A stretch of DNA of 64,000 nt from Pelecanus crispus (GCF_030463565.1 NC_134646.1:20255296-20319295), one strand, 5' to 3'; positions 1 to 12,870 are shown, counted from the stretch's first letter. The notes: generated from the sequence alone by a model not told the origin. Program-made: numbers and translations.

Positions 1-2707
1 TGATATCACCAAGGTGTTCCTGTCTTTTTGTCCTGTCTTCCTAAGCCACTGTTTACTCTAGAGTTGTATGTGTGAAAATTAACTCCCTTGATTACATGAC
101 TACCCATCATTTAATCTCTCCTTAAGGGGTCTGAAGAAAAGGGAATAAGGATTCCATGACAGAAGGGATGAAAAAACAAGCAAGGAACCACAGCTTGAAC
201 CAGACAGCTCAATGTCCTGTTTACATTTCTTCAGCTAGGTGGAAACTTCTCCCATCTTTCAGGTACAGCCATGACCACTGCTGATGCCTCTAATCCAGAG
301 CACTGACCTAACTGCAACCAATGCACTGCTGTAATGCAGACTTTCATAGACAGCACAGTAGCTCCCAGTGTTTGGATTCCTTCGATTCCTAGGGTTCTTC
401 TCTGAACAGCAAGCAAGCCCATGCGGACACACATAAGCTTCAAAGGCAGATCACAGAAGATTTCTTATTAAGGTTTTTTAAAAAAAGGTTAAAGAAGTTT
501 TCGGTTTGGAAGAGCTTCCTATTTCTTTTGGTATTTAGAAGCCTAAGCAATGTTCAATACAAGAAGTACTATATTGGATCAGACCACCTCTCCCCCTCAC
601 CCTTCCCTGGCAATCACCAGTTTGTTGAGTTCCTGAGCTAAAGGTTAGAGCTGCACAGTCAAATCTAATAGTCACTAATGGTCTCTGTTCTGTTAAATTC
701 TCTAATGCCTTTCTGAACATATTTACACTCTTACTCCACATGACATTTTATTCCAATAACACAGCTGTAATGGTGCAGTTCACAAAGAGTATTTTTATTT
801 TGTTTGCTTCGAAGGCAGTAACCTATCTTTTCAAATTTCACCAGAGAAGAACATGCTAAGGGTTTTGAAGGACCCCATAATGCCTCACAATCACCTGACT
901 TTAACCAGCCACTCAGCAGTAAATGTTTGCAGCTACTGAAAATAACAGAAAATGTTTTCTTCCACCAACCTTTGCTGTGTGCGCTACCACCACAGTAACT
1001 GACAAATGCAAACATCTTCCAGCATACAAAATATTTCCTATTCTGAATACAATGCATGCAAATAAAATTACAAAATTATAACACAAACCTTTTAAGGGTT
1101 TTCCTTAGTATTCTGTGACAAAACAACAAAAAGTAGGCTTAAGGTTTTCTCCCTTTACATATTGCGTTCCTCAAATTCACAGAGGACAGAACTGTACCAG
1201 GGAGCAAGGAAAAAGGGAGAAAACTGTTCTTGCTGGAACTGTTTGCCAATAGATTAAAGGAAACACTAGTGCTAATGTGATACAATGGTATCAAAAACTA
1301 CTGAAGACAAACAAAAAGTTTTTACAATTTATCACACTTCTGAAACACTAGAGTCTTGTAACAATCATCATGAGCACACACATTTTAATTTGACACAAAG
1401 GAGCTTTGCAAAGCTATTTCAGTAATTCAGTTCTACACATTAGCCCATGCGCTTTAAGCTCCAGGCTGATTTGGCTGTTCCACACATGTGATAACCTAAC
1501 TGCAAAGCCACTCAATAAATGAGTCTATATAGCCGATGAAACAAACTTTCATCACTGCCAGCTAGCAAATCTTTATAATGAGATAATCTTTAAATTCTTT
1601 ATTAAGGTCATTCAAGGGATTGCAATGACAGGGCACACTGAAAAATTAAGCTGTTCAAAATTTAAAGTTCTTGGGAATTAGCTTGTTTTGCTAAGCATGT
1701 ACATTTGCCAGATAAACCAGGAAATAAGTCTAACGTTTTGGGGTTTCCTCAAAAACTTACAGTGTCTATTTCTTGCAATTCTTATTAAATAGATCATTAT
1801 AGTGGACTTCCTAGGCAAATTTCTGATTTTTGGAGTTTGAACAACCCTACAAATAAAAAGGGGTGAGGACCAACAGTTCTAAAAAACATATACAAAAACC
1901 CCAAGAAAATAAACAACCAACCAACCACACCACACATCAGATAATTATTAACACTTGAAGGCCTTAAACATGACCACTAAGCTGGGAGACCCAAAAGTAC
2001 TTGCAAGTTCAAAGGTCTGAAAACTCATCCCAATCTTTATCAGGGAGAGACCTCAGCTCACAGAAGCCTCCACCACCAGCACATGAGATGCTAGGGACAT
2101 TCTGGTAAGGCCCATAAACCTGGACTAGAGGGAAGTGAAGGTGCTCCAGCACACCTTGAATGAGGCCGCCCTTTTTTTCTCCCCACCTTCCCTTTTTAAA
2201 CTGTATGCACTGCCAAAAAATACTGGTTTTCTAGCACTGTCTTCACAAGCTAGGCCTTCTAGGTCAAAGTCTTCAAGGTGCTGTACAGGTATATTCTAGC
2301 TAGCTTGTTAAATAATTTCTTCCTTTTTCAGATACAAGCCATTTAACATTTCACAACTGCTCTTCCTGTGAGAGAACACTTTTTCTTAATTTACAGACAT
2401 ACAGATATATACTGCATTGTCTATTTTAATGTTACCTATCAACAAGGATGTCAAAAGCATTTGTATTCCACTAGCATCCTACTCAAATTTCCAGTGAAGT
2501 TAGCAGGGAGATTCTCATTGCTCTTCAGGGTACATCAGTTCAGATGCCAAACACCAGCATGAACAAATGTCAAAGTTACTTTTACGGAAAAATACCATGA
2601 AAAAATCTTAATTTTCCCTAGATTGCAACAATTCTTTTAAATATTGCAGTGGATTCATTAGATGTGTTATCATTTTTTGCTGCTACTCCTTATACAGACT
2701 TCTAACA
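1..2707. other. No recognised gene
   Basis: AT-rich unique-looking sequence. No transposon or exon recognised. If the candidate minus-strand terminal exon at 2708-2797 is real, this would be its 3' UTR or flank. AATAAA hexamers on the minus strand occur at 1598-1603 and 795-800. Confidence 0.5.
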
Positions 2708-2797
2708 CTAATCAATAAGCTGACTTTTTCTGCAAGCGTTTCTGAAGCTCTCCTTCAAATGGTTAAGAAGGCATTCCTTCAAGTGCAGGGCACCGGT
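2708..2797 (-). other. Candidate terminal coding exon of an unidentified gene
   Basis: On the minus strand a pyrimidine-rich acceptor (TTTTCTCTGTTCTTAG) is followed by 29 sense codons and TAG in phase 0. The residues are charged and protein-like, beginning TGALHLKECLLNHLKESF and ending SQLID. I do not recognise the sequence. Its phase matches the candidate exon at 3452-3533. An open stretch this short is expected by chance fairly often, so this is a weak call. Confidence 0.2.
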
Positions 2798-3451
2798 CTA
2801 AGAACAGAGAAAAGATGACTGAATATATACAAGAACTCTAAAAGACAGAGTCTATGAAGGCTAGACAGAATCTCTTTCCTCCTAAAAACTTGAGATGATA
2901 AATCCTTTACTGAAAAGTGCAGAGCGAGCTTATTGACAAGTAAATCTGATTAATACATGCATACAGGCAGTACTCCCTTATTTCCTCTAAGTCAAATTAA
3001 TGTGAAGAAGTCCACAAAAAATGCACCTCAATCATTGGAAAATAGTTAAAGCATACTAAGGCGCTTGAAAGAAATACCGTAACAAAACTTCTGAGGGAGA
3101 AAACAGTATTTATCACCTGTTGAAACATACCATTGAAGGAAGTTACATATAGCCTTTAATTAGGCTGCTGGAGGGATAACCCTACATAAACCTAACCACA
3201 CAATTGTCCAGTCAGCGACGTATACTACAGAGATGTCTCTCAAAGTAACACATGTGCTGTTACTCACTGACGTTAAGAAGTAAAGAACAAAAGTAACACT
3301 TGTACCACTGTGTCGACCGTTTGCTTGCCTGGGATTTAAACTCCCAAGTTAATTCATTGAAGGCAAATACAGCTTTGCATTGACTTGGGAAAAGCGAGCT
3401 ATTATTTCACTGACCATAATCCTAAGCACTAGGAAAGGATTTTCCACTTAC

Positions 3452-3533
3452 TGATTTTACAGTAAAGATACTGAAAGGCAGAACGTCTGCTCCCTTTCCC
3501 TTCTCTGACTCTTCTCTTTGCTGAAACACTAAA
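3452..3533 (-). other. Candidate internal exon of an unidentified gene
   Basis: On the minus strand the acceptor TTTTTCTCTTTGCATAG and the donor ATCA/GTAAGTGG bound 82 nt. One open frame reads VFQQREESEKGKGADVLPFS followed by IFTVKS and ends on a codon boundary, as the exon at 2708-2797 requires. A second frame is also open. No homology is recognised. Confidence 0.2.
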
Positions 3534-6127
3534 CTATGCAAAGAGAAAAATGGGTAAAATCAGTAAAAATATACTGTTGCACTTGAATTATGACAAAAGA
3601 AGAATCAGCAAGATTTTTTACAGTACTGATACTCTAATGAGCAAACTATGTAGAAAATTCACATAAAGTTTAACTATCTACGTATGACATGGATAAAAAT
3701 CTAAATACTCCATTTTTTCATGCCTCTGTTACTTAAGGCAATAGGCAAGTCCAAATCTTTCATCATTTAAACCACACATGAGTTTGCTAGGAAGCACAAG
3801 TTTAAGTTTCAAACCCTAATTTAGCCCCCTCTTTATGCCATTTTATCTTTTAAAATTACAATACATAGAAGCTGTTAGCAGAAGTCGTCAGCCCCATCAA
3901 GAAAGCTGGAACACATTCAACACCAAGTAAGATTGCTTACAAGTTTGAAATTTTGGAGTGAATATTTCAACAGCAATGTCCTACAAGGCCTCTGAATACC
4001 TGCTGCACATCAGACATGGCTTTACAAGTCAAGTCCCATTACCTTTCCCTGGTGACCCTAAGAAAGCCCTGGAACCACCAGCATCACAAGTTTACTGGGT
4101 TTTTTTTTATGCCCTCCTTGTGGCTACTCATGTCTATACAAAAACCTGAAAATACAGTAGCCAATCTACACACACTATTGAGATACTAAAGAAATTAATA
4201 TTAAAAAGGGAAAAATCCTCATCCGAAACATAAAATTAATCACTGGGAACCAACTCCCCTGCACAAACAGGGAGCTGCAAATGAGAGTGACTATAACCCT
4301 TGAGATAATGAGATAAGCCATGTTCTGTCTGTACTCAGTAATAACTTAGAAAGCCTTTGCACTCAGTTCCTTAGGTTTTTTCTGTAGCAGGTTTTAAGCA
4401 CTTGCCCACTACCCAAGTACAACACTAGCTATTACATGAATGAAAATAAAGACAGAGTACAAAATGGACACGAGACTCAGAGAAGCTTACATCTCCAAGC
4501 ATGCAACTTTACTGTAAATATTATTTACATTAACAACTCTTTATGCCTTTCAATGTCAATTTTGAAATAGCACTGAAATCAACAGAGAATGCAACAATTT
4601 CTAATACACTGGAATAACTATGCTATTGCAATGAACTAGTATCATTAGTTTCATAAAGCACACAGCAGTAGTGGTAAGATTCCAACATACGAGGACATCC
4701 TGGAACCTACTAAGACGACTACCGTCATCTTGCTGTTAGAGAATATCAACTACACCTACATACATAGATGTAGTCAAAACAGTTTTTACAGCTGTTGCGA
4801 TCTGGATATGAAACACAGGAGAACTTGGTATTTCCACTGATTTATCCAGTAAGAGCCTAGCATTCATTATGATGAAAACCACATTCTACCTTCAAAACAT
4901 GAGGAATTTGTATGATCTAACAGTTTTCTCCCCTTGACAAACTATAGAGGAACAAACAAAACTGGATTTCAGGGAAAGGTCTGATGGGAAGCAGCCTCTG
5001 TTTAAGTTCTCTCACTTAGGAAACACTCCTGTTTAACGCTTTCTTATTAAACTCAGCATCAATTTCAAGGTTACAGCACAAATATAAATTGCCTGCAATG
5101 GCACTGTTTAAGAAAAGTCATGCAAGTAGCCTTTCAGCTCAAGATTTTTTTTTTCCTAAATAGAACAAACTTCATATATGCCTCTTCTGAGGTACCTCTC
5201 TGCACATGTGTGTGAAACCAAGTAGCTACACTACATACAAATGCTCAGAGAAGATGTCAACACCACATGAAAACCATTTTCAGATTCACTTTCAAAAGTT
5301 TCAGCAAGCTCTATAGCATGTTTCCTCCCATATCTCTCCCGCAGATACAGACAAATGTTCTTTACTAAACAATTTTCAAGAAAAAAAAAAATATTCTTTA
5401 TCCAGAGTTGGGATAACACCCCAGCAAACCATGTCCTTCCTCTGACAAAGTAGAAGCACAAAGAAATTGGAAGTCTTCTCATCTCAGAGTCTATTGAAAA
5501 AAGTGACGCATTCTTCAACAGCATCAGATTAGTTCATGAAGAGGTTTGTGTTCAATTCCAAACCTGTGCACTTAAATTTTCATCATTTTTAGGTCAGTCA
5601 ATTCTTCTCCCCATGCTTTACTTATAGCTATGAAATGGGAGATAACGCTTCCCTCTCTATTCCAAGTGCCCCATCTCATCTAATTTAACGACAGACTGAA
5701 GCGGGAACAACGAGCTCGCATACCACCTAGTCCTAAATCTGACATTACCCAATCATCTACAAATACTTAACACTCAACATCCTGAAAAACTACAGTATTC
5801 CCTATAAATACCAGCAATCAAAAATCAGCAGTTTTAATACTAGGTCTCCTTTAATTCTTGACACATTACTTGCAGACATCTCTGTAGTACATTAAATATA
5901 CACATAAAAGATAAAGAACAGATGAAACCCTAAGAACAAAGCCTTCTCACCTCTGTTATTCTTCCTACAGAGTTTCATAAGCTACCTGGAGCAGATCTCT
6001 ATCCTGGCAATTGGATTTCCAATTCACAAGGCATATCATTGTCCCAAGGCAGCCTACTCAATTCACTGCCTTTTATGAAAGCATTTTAATAGATAATGAT
6101 GCACAAAGAATATGCCTAGTTACTCAC

Positions 6128-6160
6128 CAGGTATTTAACTGGCATAGGAGAAAGAGAAGC
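6128..6160 (-). other. Candidate 33-nt microexon
   Basis: On the minus strand TTTTTATTTTGTCCAG precedes and GTGAGTAAC follows a 33-nt segment; two frames are open (for example ASLSPMPVKYL). Both splice sites are near consensus. No linked gene is known. Confidence 0.12.
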
Positions 6161-7299
6161 CTGGACAAAATAAAAACGGCACCAAAGAGTCGTCTTCTGC
6201 CCTTCCCATCTGTAAATGCCAGCTTCCTTCTCTACACTTCAGGAGGAGGTGGGGCTGGGAAACACTTCTTTCAGAAGTTCCACCCTTCTTTACAGATGCA
6301 CAGATTTCATTAATAGTTAACTGGCAACATACAACATTAACTTTGGTATTCATACCTTTCTTACCCAGGGTAAGTGACAGCTTAGGGCAACTGCTTACAA
6401 ATATTTTGTGCACCATGACACACTACCCCAAGACTTGCTTTTCAGTCTCTTTGTCTCACTGACTAGCTCATTTTAAAACAGTAAACTCCAGCCAGTTTTT
6501 CTGCAAGCAGAGAAAAAGAAAAAAGGGCAGCTGACAGAGGAGCATTAGCCTGCTGACCAACACTCCCTCTCAAATGTCCAAAATGTGGCAGCCAGATCAA
6601 TACTTATGCGTTCTTAGGTTTAACAGGCTCCTGGCAAAATCACTTTGAGTTTTACCAACATCATCAATGGACTAAAGGTTCTAGGCTTGTCACGTGAGTG
6701 AACTGGAAAGCTCTTCGAAAGAAAATCATTCCCCTCAAAGAGCTGACCTTACTCTTGTTCAAGTTAGTAAGCCTTGACAGGTGCTCTGGAACAACCACTA
6801 GAGACTCTTCAGTGTAAGGTTTCCTTAACTACAAAGGACTTGGAACAAGAGGATGCCTATGTTAACCAGGCCCTCTGGGCCATATTGTCATGTATTTCAA
6901 CATATAAATATTTGAAGCCATTTAATGTACAGCAGTATTCAGAGACTTCAGTGATAAAGAAGAGCTTTGTCCAACTGACTGGCACTTCAACAATAAACTC
7001 CATTTAAGAGCCTGCCCAGTCTCATTTTATCTGTCTAATTACTTACCTCTCTTGCAGGAATAGCATGCTATTAAGGTTTGCTGATTAAGATTTGAAGGCA
7101 CTTTGAAGATTTATTGTACTATACAACTGCTAATTATTATTGTTCATACCTGCATTTGGTTGGGAAGAAAATAGCTATGTGCCAAATAATTTCTGTTCCG
7201 CATGTAAAAGTGAAAATATTTGCTTTGCTATGCTCTTTAAAAAGTAAATAGATAAAAGACTGCATTTTAACTTGCAGTCCTTCACTGTGATACACTTAC

Positions 7300-7323
7300 T
7301 CTATATTTATAAGAGTCACATGG
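7300..7323 (-). other. Candidate 24-nt microexon
   Basis: On the minus strand a strong acceptor (ATTTTTTCAG behind a long pyrimidine tract) and a strong donor (AGA/GTAAGTGT) bound 24 nt, open in frame 0 as PCDSYKYR. It may be chance. Confidence 0.12.
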
Positions 7324-9494
7324 CTGAAAAAATGCCACCATAAAGGAAAAAAAAGCAAAGAAACACAATACCTTCCTTCCCACAGGAAGGAAGGAACAGG
7401 CAAATGCAACAGTTGTGCCTTGGTAACTTCCCACCTGCAGGAATTCAATCTCCTCCCCTTCCTAGGCTTCTTCACTACTTCCCTTTGAGGCATCCAAAAT
7501 GACAATGCTATGCACAAGTTATCACAGGCTCAAGATGACCAGTTACAGTAGTTATTTACCACTCAACCATATCAGAGCCCATTTTTACTTTCAAAGACCT
7601 GTGAAGCTGTGAATAGACTGCTGGATCCCACCTCTCCATACACTGTTATCCTGGTGAAAATATGTGCTGTGCACTCACCCCTTAACATTCAGCCCATCCT
7701 TCTCCCACAGGTACTTCCTTGTTTCATGCATGCTCTTCTATCCACTCAAGTGTCCTTGAGACTGTGGCTCTCAGAGTCTCCAACTCCACTCAACAACAGT
7801 CTCAGAATGAAGAGGGTTTTTTTAAATTAAGCTGTTATAACAACACCCTGTCATGCAGCCTGTCTCCTTTTACATCTGGTATATTCAAAAGTATTTACTT
7901 GTACTGCACCTCTAACTTTAGAAAAAAAAAAAAATCAATACAAAAACCCTCATCTACAGAAGGTTCAATTTTTTTTATCATGCAACAGCAAAAGAAATAA
8001 AAAGTCTCATTAAATATACGTTACGTGCTTTTCCAGTCATCAGACAGATTGTTAAGGTTAAAAACAAGTAATAAAATATCTTAAAAAGTTAGACTGTATT
8101 GTTTTCTATCTCTTGCTATCATTCTTTTCTTTCCTTAAATTACTGCTTACATTTAAAAACTGTTTATGGAAAGACATGCTTGTTGGCAGATAAAAAAGAC
8201 ACTCCAGATGAAATACATATGCCCAGCGTGAAAGCTGAACAGATAGGTATGTTTGATAGTACTAGGAGTGGTAGCAAATTCTGTTGTAACTGCACTACCA
8301 AAAGATTCTAAGACTAGATTTACTCTTTCTTCATCAGTATTTCTTGCACAAGAACCAAATTATTTAAGTTGTTTTCCTACTTGTATCTGTATCCTGGTTG
8401 ATCCTAAGTCTTGCAGAAATATCTTTAAAACGTATTTCTGGTCATCCAAAGACAGACTTGCACAGGCAAGAGTATCAGCTAGAGGCCTGATACATAATTT
8501 GAACACAGAAAGCGGTCCTGCTCTGGTGTCACTACTTTAGGTATTAAATGTCATCACTTCACTAGCCTAAGCCCAAACAAATGACCTGGGAGTCAAGACA
8601 ACTAGGAACGTATGTATTCAATGACAGCATTCTCACATGAGGTTCAGCCACCAGGAGAAAGTCTGCGTATTCTGACCCAGTTTCACTGTACAGTTTCATA
8701 AAACATGTTCTCTTCCCACTGAAAAAGGCTTCATAAACTGATCATGGTTACTGCCCCAGCTAGTTCCACATGCAAAGACTTTCATATTCTCTTCTCCAAA
8801 ACTCATACCGTAATAAGATGGCTAGACACAGATTACCTGCAACCAACCTTAGAGTTTTCATGTCCTACATTTACTTCTGATCCCACCTACAAAACCAAAC
8901 CGGTTCCCAGATGTTTCCCCAATAAACAGGAGGGGTACAAAGCAGCTCCTGGCGGTTCCCTATGAAGTCACTGCCTTTGTTGTTTTAAACATGCAATTTA
9001 AAGAGAATGACACAATCTAGAATATGAGAGAGATTATCCTGCGGTCTGTGGAGGTGTCGATTGCTGGGAGATAAAAAGCCAATGAAACCTACGCTATTTC
9101 TCATCACTGGCCAACAGATTCACACTCCATTTCTGTCCCTCCGAAAACGTTAATAAGGCAAAGAGTTTCCTTCTGTCACGAAGTTCGGGGGGTTGCATTG
9201 TTTGGTTTGCGTAACCAAAACCGAGCCTTTAGCCGCCTTACCCCCACGCGTGTACTGCTGTTACTGAAAGCCCAATTCCACCCCAAAGGCGACGCGGGCA
9301 GGAAGCCCAGGGGGAGAACCAACGCCACCCGCCGTGCTCTGCGCAGGATTTCTTTCCCTCCTCCTCCCGCGGCCCGCGGCGCTGCGCGGCCCCGGCCACC
9401 CCGCGCTCGCACCGCACAGGCGCGGGCCCGCTGCCTCACCCGGCCCGCACAGCTCCGCGGGGCCCCAAAGCCGCGGCGGCCCGCACACCCCACA

Positions 9495-9504
9495 CCCCCC
9501 CCCC
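9495..9504. repeat. C10 homopolymer in CpG island
   Basis: Ten consecutive C within a CA/C-rich stretch, next to the minus-strand donor-like site at 9522. Confidence 0.75.
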
Positions 9505-10225
9505 GCGGGACCTGCCGCTCACCTGGCGCCGCCGGCGCCCCCGCCAGCCCGCGGGCAGCGAAGCCGCCCCACAAGAGCGCCCGCCCGACTCGATGGCCGC
9601 CAACAGCCGCCGCCAGACTCCCGACCCCGCCAAGGGCCACGCACCTCCAGAGCGGCCGCGAAGGGCTCCCCGGCGCGCAGGGACGAGCGGCCCCAGGAGC
9701 CGCGGACCTACCGGCCGGTCTAGGGACACCGTTCGCGCATGCAGGGCGGCGATGGAGCCCAGGAGCCCGGAGCTTCGCCCTCCCCCGCAGCAGCGCTCGC
9801 GTAAGGCTGCGGTCGGCGCCTGTAAGGGAGCGCGGGGAGGGAGTCAGAGCGGAGCAGCATCTCCTCCCGCACTGGTCGCCAGCCCCGGCGCCCCTCTCCC
9901 GCACGCCGCGGAATGGGCGGGAGCGACCGCGCTCCCCGCCCCGCGGCTCCCTCCTTCCCCCACCCCCCACCCCCCCCGCACGGCCGGCCCGCCGCCAGCA
10001 GCCGCCCCCTCCCCCGCGCCTTCGACCGGGCTAGCGGGCGCGGGTACCCACCGCGGCCACCCGGCTCCACCGGCCCGGCCCTCCCGCTGCCCGCTCCGCT
10101 CCTCCGGCCGCTGCCCCCTCAGGGCCGCCAGCAGCGCGGGGAGGCGGCCGCGCAGCCGCCCTCCGCCCCCGACGGCCGCTCCCTCCCTCGCGCCCCCGAG
10201 GCGGCGGGGAAGCTGCTGACACAGG

Positions 10226-10401
10226 CCCGGCCCCGCCCTCTCCCTCAGCGCCCGGCCCGGCCAGGCCCCGGCCCCGGCCCCGGCCCCCGCCCGCCCTCTC
10301 CCTCAGCGCCCCGCCCGGCCCCGGCCCCGGCCCCGGCCCCCGCCCCCGCCCGCCCCCAGCGCCCCGCCCGGCCCCGGCCCCGGCCCCCGCCCACCTCAGC
10401 G
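10226..10401. repeat. GGCCCC/GGGGCC-rich minisatellite in the CpG island
   Basis: Imperfect tandem units share a (C)CTCAGCG-type anchor followed by CCCGCCCGGCC and several GGCCCC hexamers. The AGCG anchors begin at 10247, 10305, 10358 and 10398, giving unit lengths of 58, 53 and 40 bp. On the minus strand the array is a run of GGGGCC-type G-triplets and quadruplets able to form G-quadruplexes. It sits directly before the plus-strand donor at 10420. Confidence 0.8.
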
Positions 10402-10710
10402 TCCGGCTGGAGCTTGAAGGTAACTCGAGACTTGACTTTCTTGGGGGTGAGCTACTGTGCTGATAGCGGCAACGTGTTCTTGGCCCCAAAGGCGGGTTTT
10501 TTCGGGGATGATCTTAACTTCTGGCTGCTCCCCGTCCCTGGCGCTTAAACTGGCAGTCTTGGTTCTTTATTACAGGAGTCCCGTGTCCTTTTGTACAGTC
10601 ACCTGCCCCTGAGGGTACTGACGGGATGGGGAAGCCAGGAGAGGAGCCAGCCATTAACACAATTTTCATTTCCCATCGCTGGCCAAACCGTTGCTACATT
10701 GTTCGGGGGG

Positions 10711-10739
10711 AAAAAAAAAAAAAAAAAAAAAAGAAAAAA
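10711..10739. repeat. Poly-A tract
   Basis: G6 followed by 22 A, then GAAAAAA. Confidence 0.85.
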
Positions 10740-10875
10740 GTTGCACAAGGCAAACTTACACAAACAAAAGCCTTAATGGCAAGGTTTTCAAGTATGGCTG
10801 GTTGTTTTTAGCCTGTCAGACAAATTGTGGTGAGGAAAAGGTCTACTTGGCTAGGTGAAAAGTTGTTTGTTTTGG

Positions 10876-10901
10876 TTTTTTTTTTTTTCAAAAAAAAAAA
10901 A
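10876..10901. repeat. T13-C-A12 inverted homopolymer
   Basis: Thirteen T, one C, then twelve A make a near-perfect hairpin with almost no loop, about 450 nt right of the CpG island. Confidence 0.8.
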
Positions 10902-12870
10902 GGCTTCCTTTTCTACTTTGAATGTGAGATCTACTGTGGGGACCGACTGACCACTTGTGCCATAGGGCTGGAACTTCTCCGGTGGGTTCATCTGCGGCTT
11001 CTGCACGAGCTCCCTCCGTTGTGGAGACAGACTGTGAAAGGAAATAGTCTCAGGGTAGGAAAAGTGCATTTAGTTGCAAAGAATACTGACACCACAGATG
11101 TGGCCCCAAATTCAGGCTATGAGAAAATTAACTTTTTCAGAATGACAGTCTAGAAGAATAATTTCTATTTAAAAAAAAAAAAAAAACCACACAAAACTTG
11201 TTTGTGGAAACAGTTGCTTTAGAATAAATAAAAAATGTTTGGCTGTAACTGTATCATAACTAAATACCAATTCCTTTGTACTAACTAAGGTATTAAGGAC
11301 TCAACATGAAAGTGAGTCTGCCATTAAGTGTCAGTGACTTTGTGTAAGTCATTACAAAAATGAGTAGTAGAACTAATTAACATTTTAAGAGGCTACAGTA
11401 ATCTGAGATGTTGTTAGTTATTTAATTTAAATACTATTTTCTTGTAATACAAGTTCTGTAAGTTGATAACTATCTACTTATATTTTAAGGTGAACTGAAT
11501 ATATTGGTATCCACATTTCCAACGAGCTCATTTTGGTCTCTGTACATTCCATGGCAAGGGCCCACCTCCTCTTTGTGCAGGTTAGTGTCTTACTGAAATA
11601 GGAATTTATTTTATGGATGTTGATCTGTAGTAGATTTTACCCTCAAACTCTGCTTCCATGCCTCAGGTCAATTTATACTTGCTATATATTCTGTCTTTTT
11701 CACTGTATTTGAAGATAGGGCACAGAAAGAACTTTTTGTAGGAATATGTTTTTTTGCAAAGATGCCTTATTAATTCAAGTAAACAGAATCAGTAAAACAG
11801 GACTTACAGATGTGTTAAAACCCAACCTACATAATAAGGCAATATTGTCATCTTGTACTAGACTATGATTCTGAATGTAGAAGTGTCTGCCCCAAGAAGT
11901 CACCTCTCTTAAAAGACTGCAAATTTGATTGTAATTTACTTCCCTCTAAAGAAGATTTAGTTCCTTGTTCTTCATTCTACTAATGAGCATCTGTTTGGGA
12001 CAGCATTTTCCTTAGCCTTGTAAATGTATGTGAATGCCTTAACAATTATCTCATTAGACTGATTATTTTTTTTAAATTAAACACCTTCAACGAGGAAACT
12101 TGGAGCTCAGGATCAATGAAAAATATAATTTCCATCTTCACCTACTGTGCATTTTACAGGGATGCAAATACATGGAAAACATTCTCATAACTTTAGAAAC
12201 ATCTTACATCACTGACTAAAAGAAAGACATAACACATTGTGCACAAAGACTGATGCCTTGGACTGCCTCCACTGTGGAAAAATGAAATGGCTTTTGTCAG
12301 TGTGGTACTTATGCCATTTGTCATGAATGCAACATACATTCACTGCAAAGACTGACATGCCGGTACTTGACTTAATAGATACCTGAGTGTGACTTTTTCC
12401 TTAGCTGTTCAGAGGAAGTTTCCATGCTAACCAGACTTACAAACTTTAAATTTTCCTCTGCAGAGAGTGTCTGGCATATAAATATACTGTAATTACTCCA
12501 CCATCAAAATCTTACATCATTTACTGATAGCTTTTTCTTAGTGTAGTGCAACTTTGTTTAGAGAAAAAAAAAATTACATTATCTACTGTTCCTGTTGAAA
12601 CTTCCTTAATAAGCAGGTGTGCCTCTATCTATGTCTAAACTGGGGGATTCAAGAGCACCTCCAAGTTCCTGGTTTGGGATGTATGTCTGGCCACACCTTG
12701 ACTGCGTATTAGGACAAAACCTGTACATAAACTAGAACTCTCCTTTACTCTCATGCTTATGGGTAACTGAGGAGTCAAAAATTGTGTGGCATGCTGCAGT
12801 GTATGTGTAAAGGTCAGTTTAGAGGAAGACTAAGTCTGACTAGTCACACTTTGCGACTAAGGAAAACCAT

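Larger units (their letters stand above)
3534..9229. other. No recognised gene
   Basis: AT-rich sequence left of the CpG island. It contains only the weak microexon candidates listed separately and short open frames such as 5231-5524 (minus), which lack splice context. No transposon recognised. Confidence 0.5.
9230..10420. promoter_or_regulatory. CpG island, unassigned and possibly bidirectional promoter
   Basis: A sharp change from AT-rich sequence to about 1.2 kb of very GC-rich DNA dense in CpG, with many CCCGCC/GGGCGG GC-box-like motifs. Such islands mark promoters of broadly expressed or developmental genes. Splice-donor-like sites point both ways. On the plus strand there is AAG/GTAACT at 10419/10420. 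On the minus strand there are CCAG/GTGAGC with exon end at 9523 and CCG/GTAGGT with exon end at 9712. No protein N-terminus is recognisable; the long open frames on both strands reflect the lack of AT-rich stop codons. No gene could be attached to it with confidence. It lies about 32 kb beyond the MAPK10 stop. Confidence 0.85.

Noticed and set aside
5231..5524. Minus-strand open frame with a protein-like end
   Set aside because: It has an acceptor-like site but no good donor, includes a low-complexity Phe run from a T-tract, and has no homology.
1..9229. 3' end of ARHGAP24 (plus strand), expected from mammalian gene order
   Set aside because: No segment resembling its conserved C-terminal coding exon was seen. 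It may lie left of the window.
9176..10548. Long open frames on both strands (up to 278 codons) in the GC-rich block
   Set aside because: All six frames are open at once because stop codons are AT-rich. Composition is Pro/Arg/Ala/Gly-rich in every frame, with no recognisable domain.
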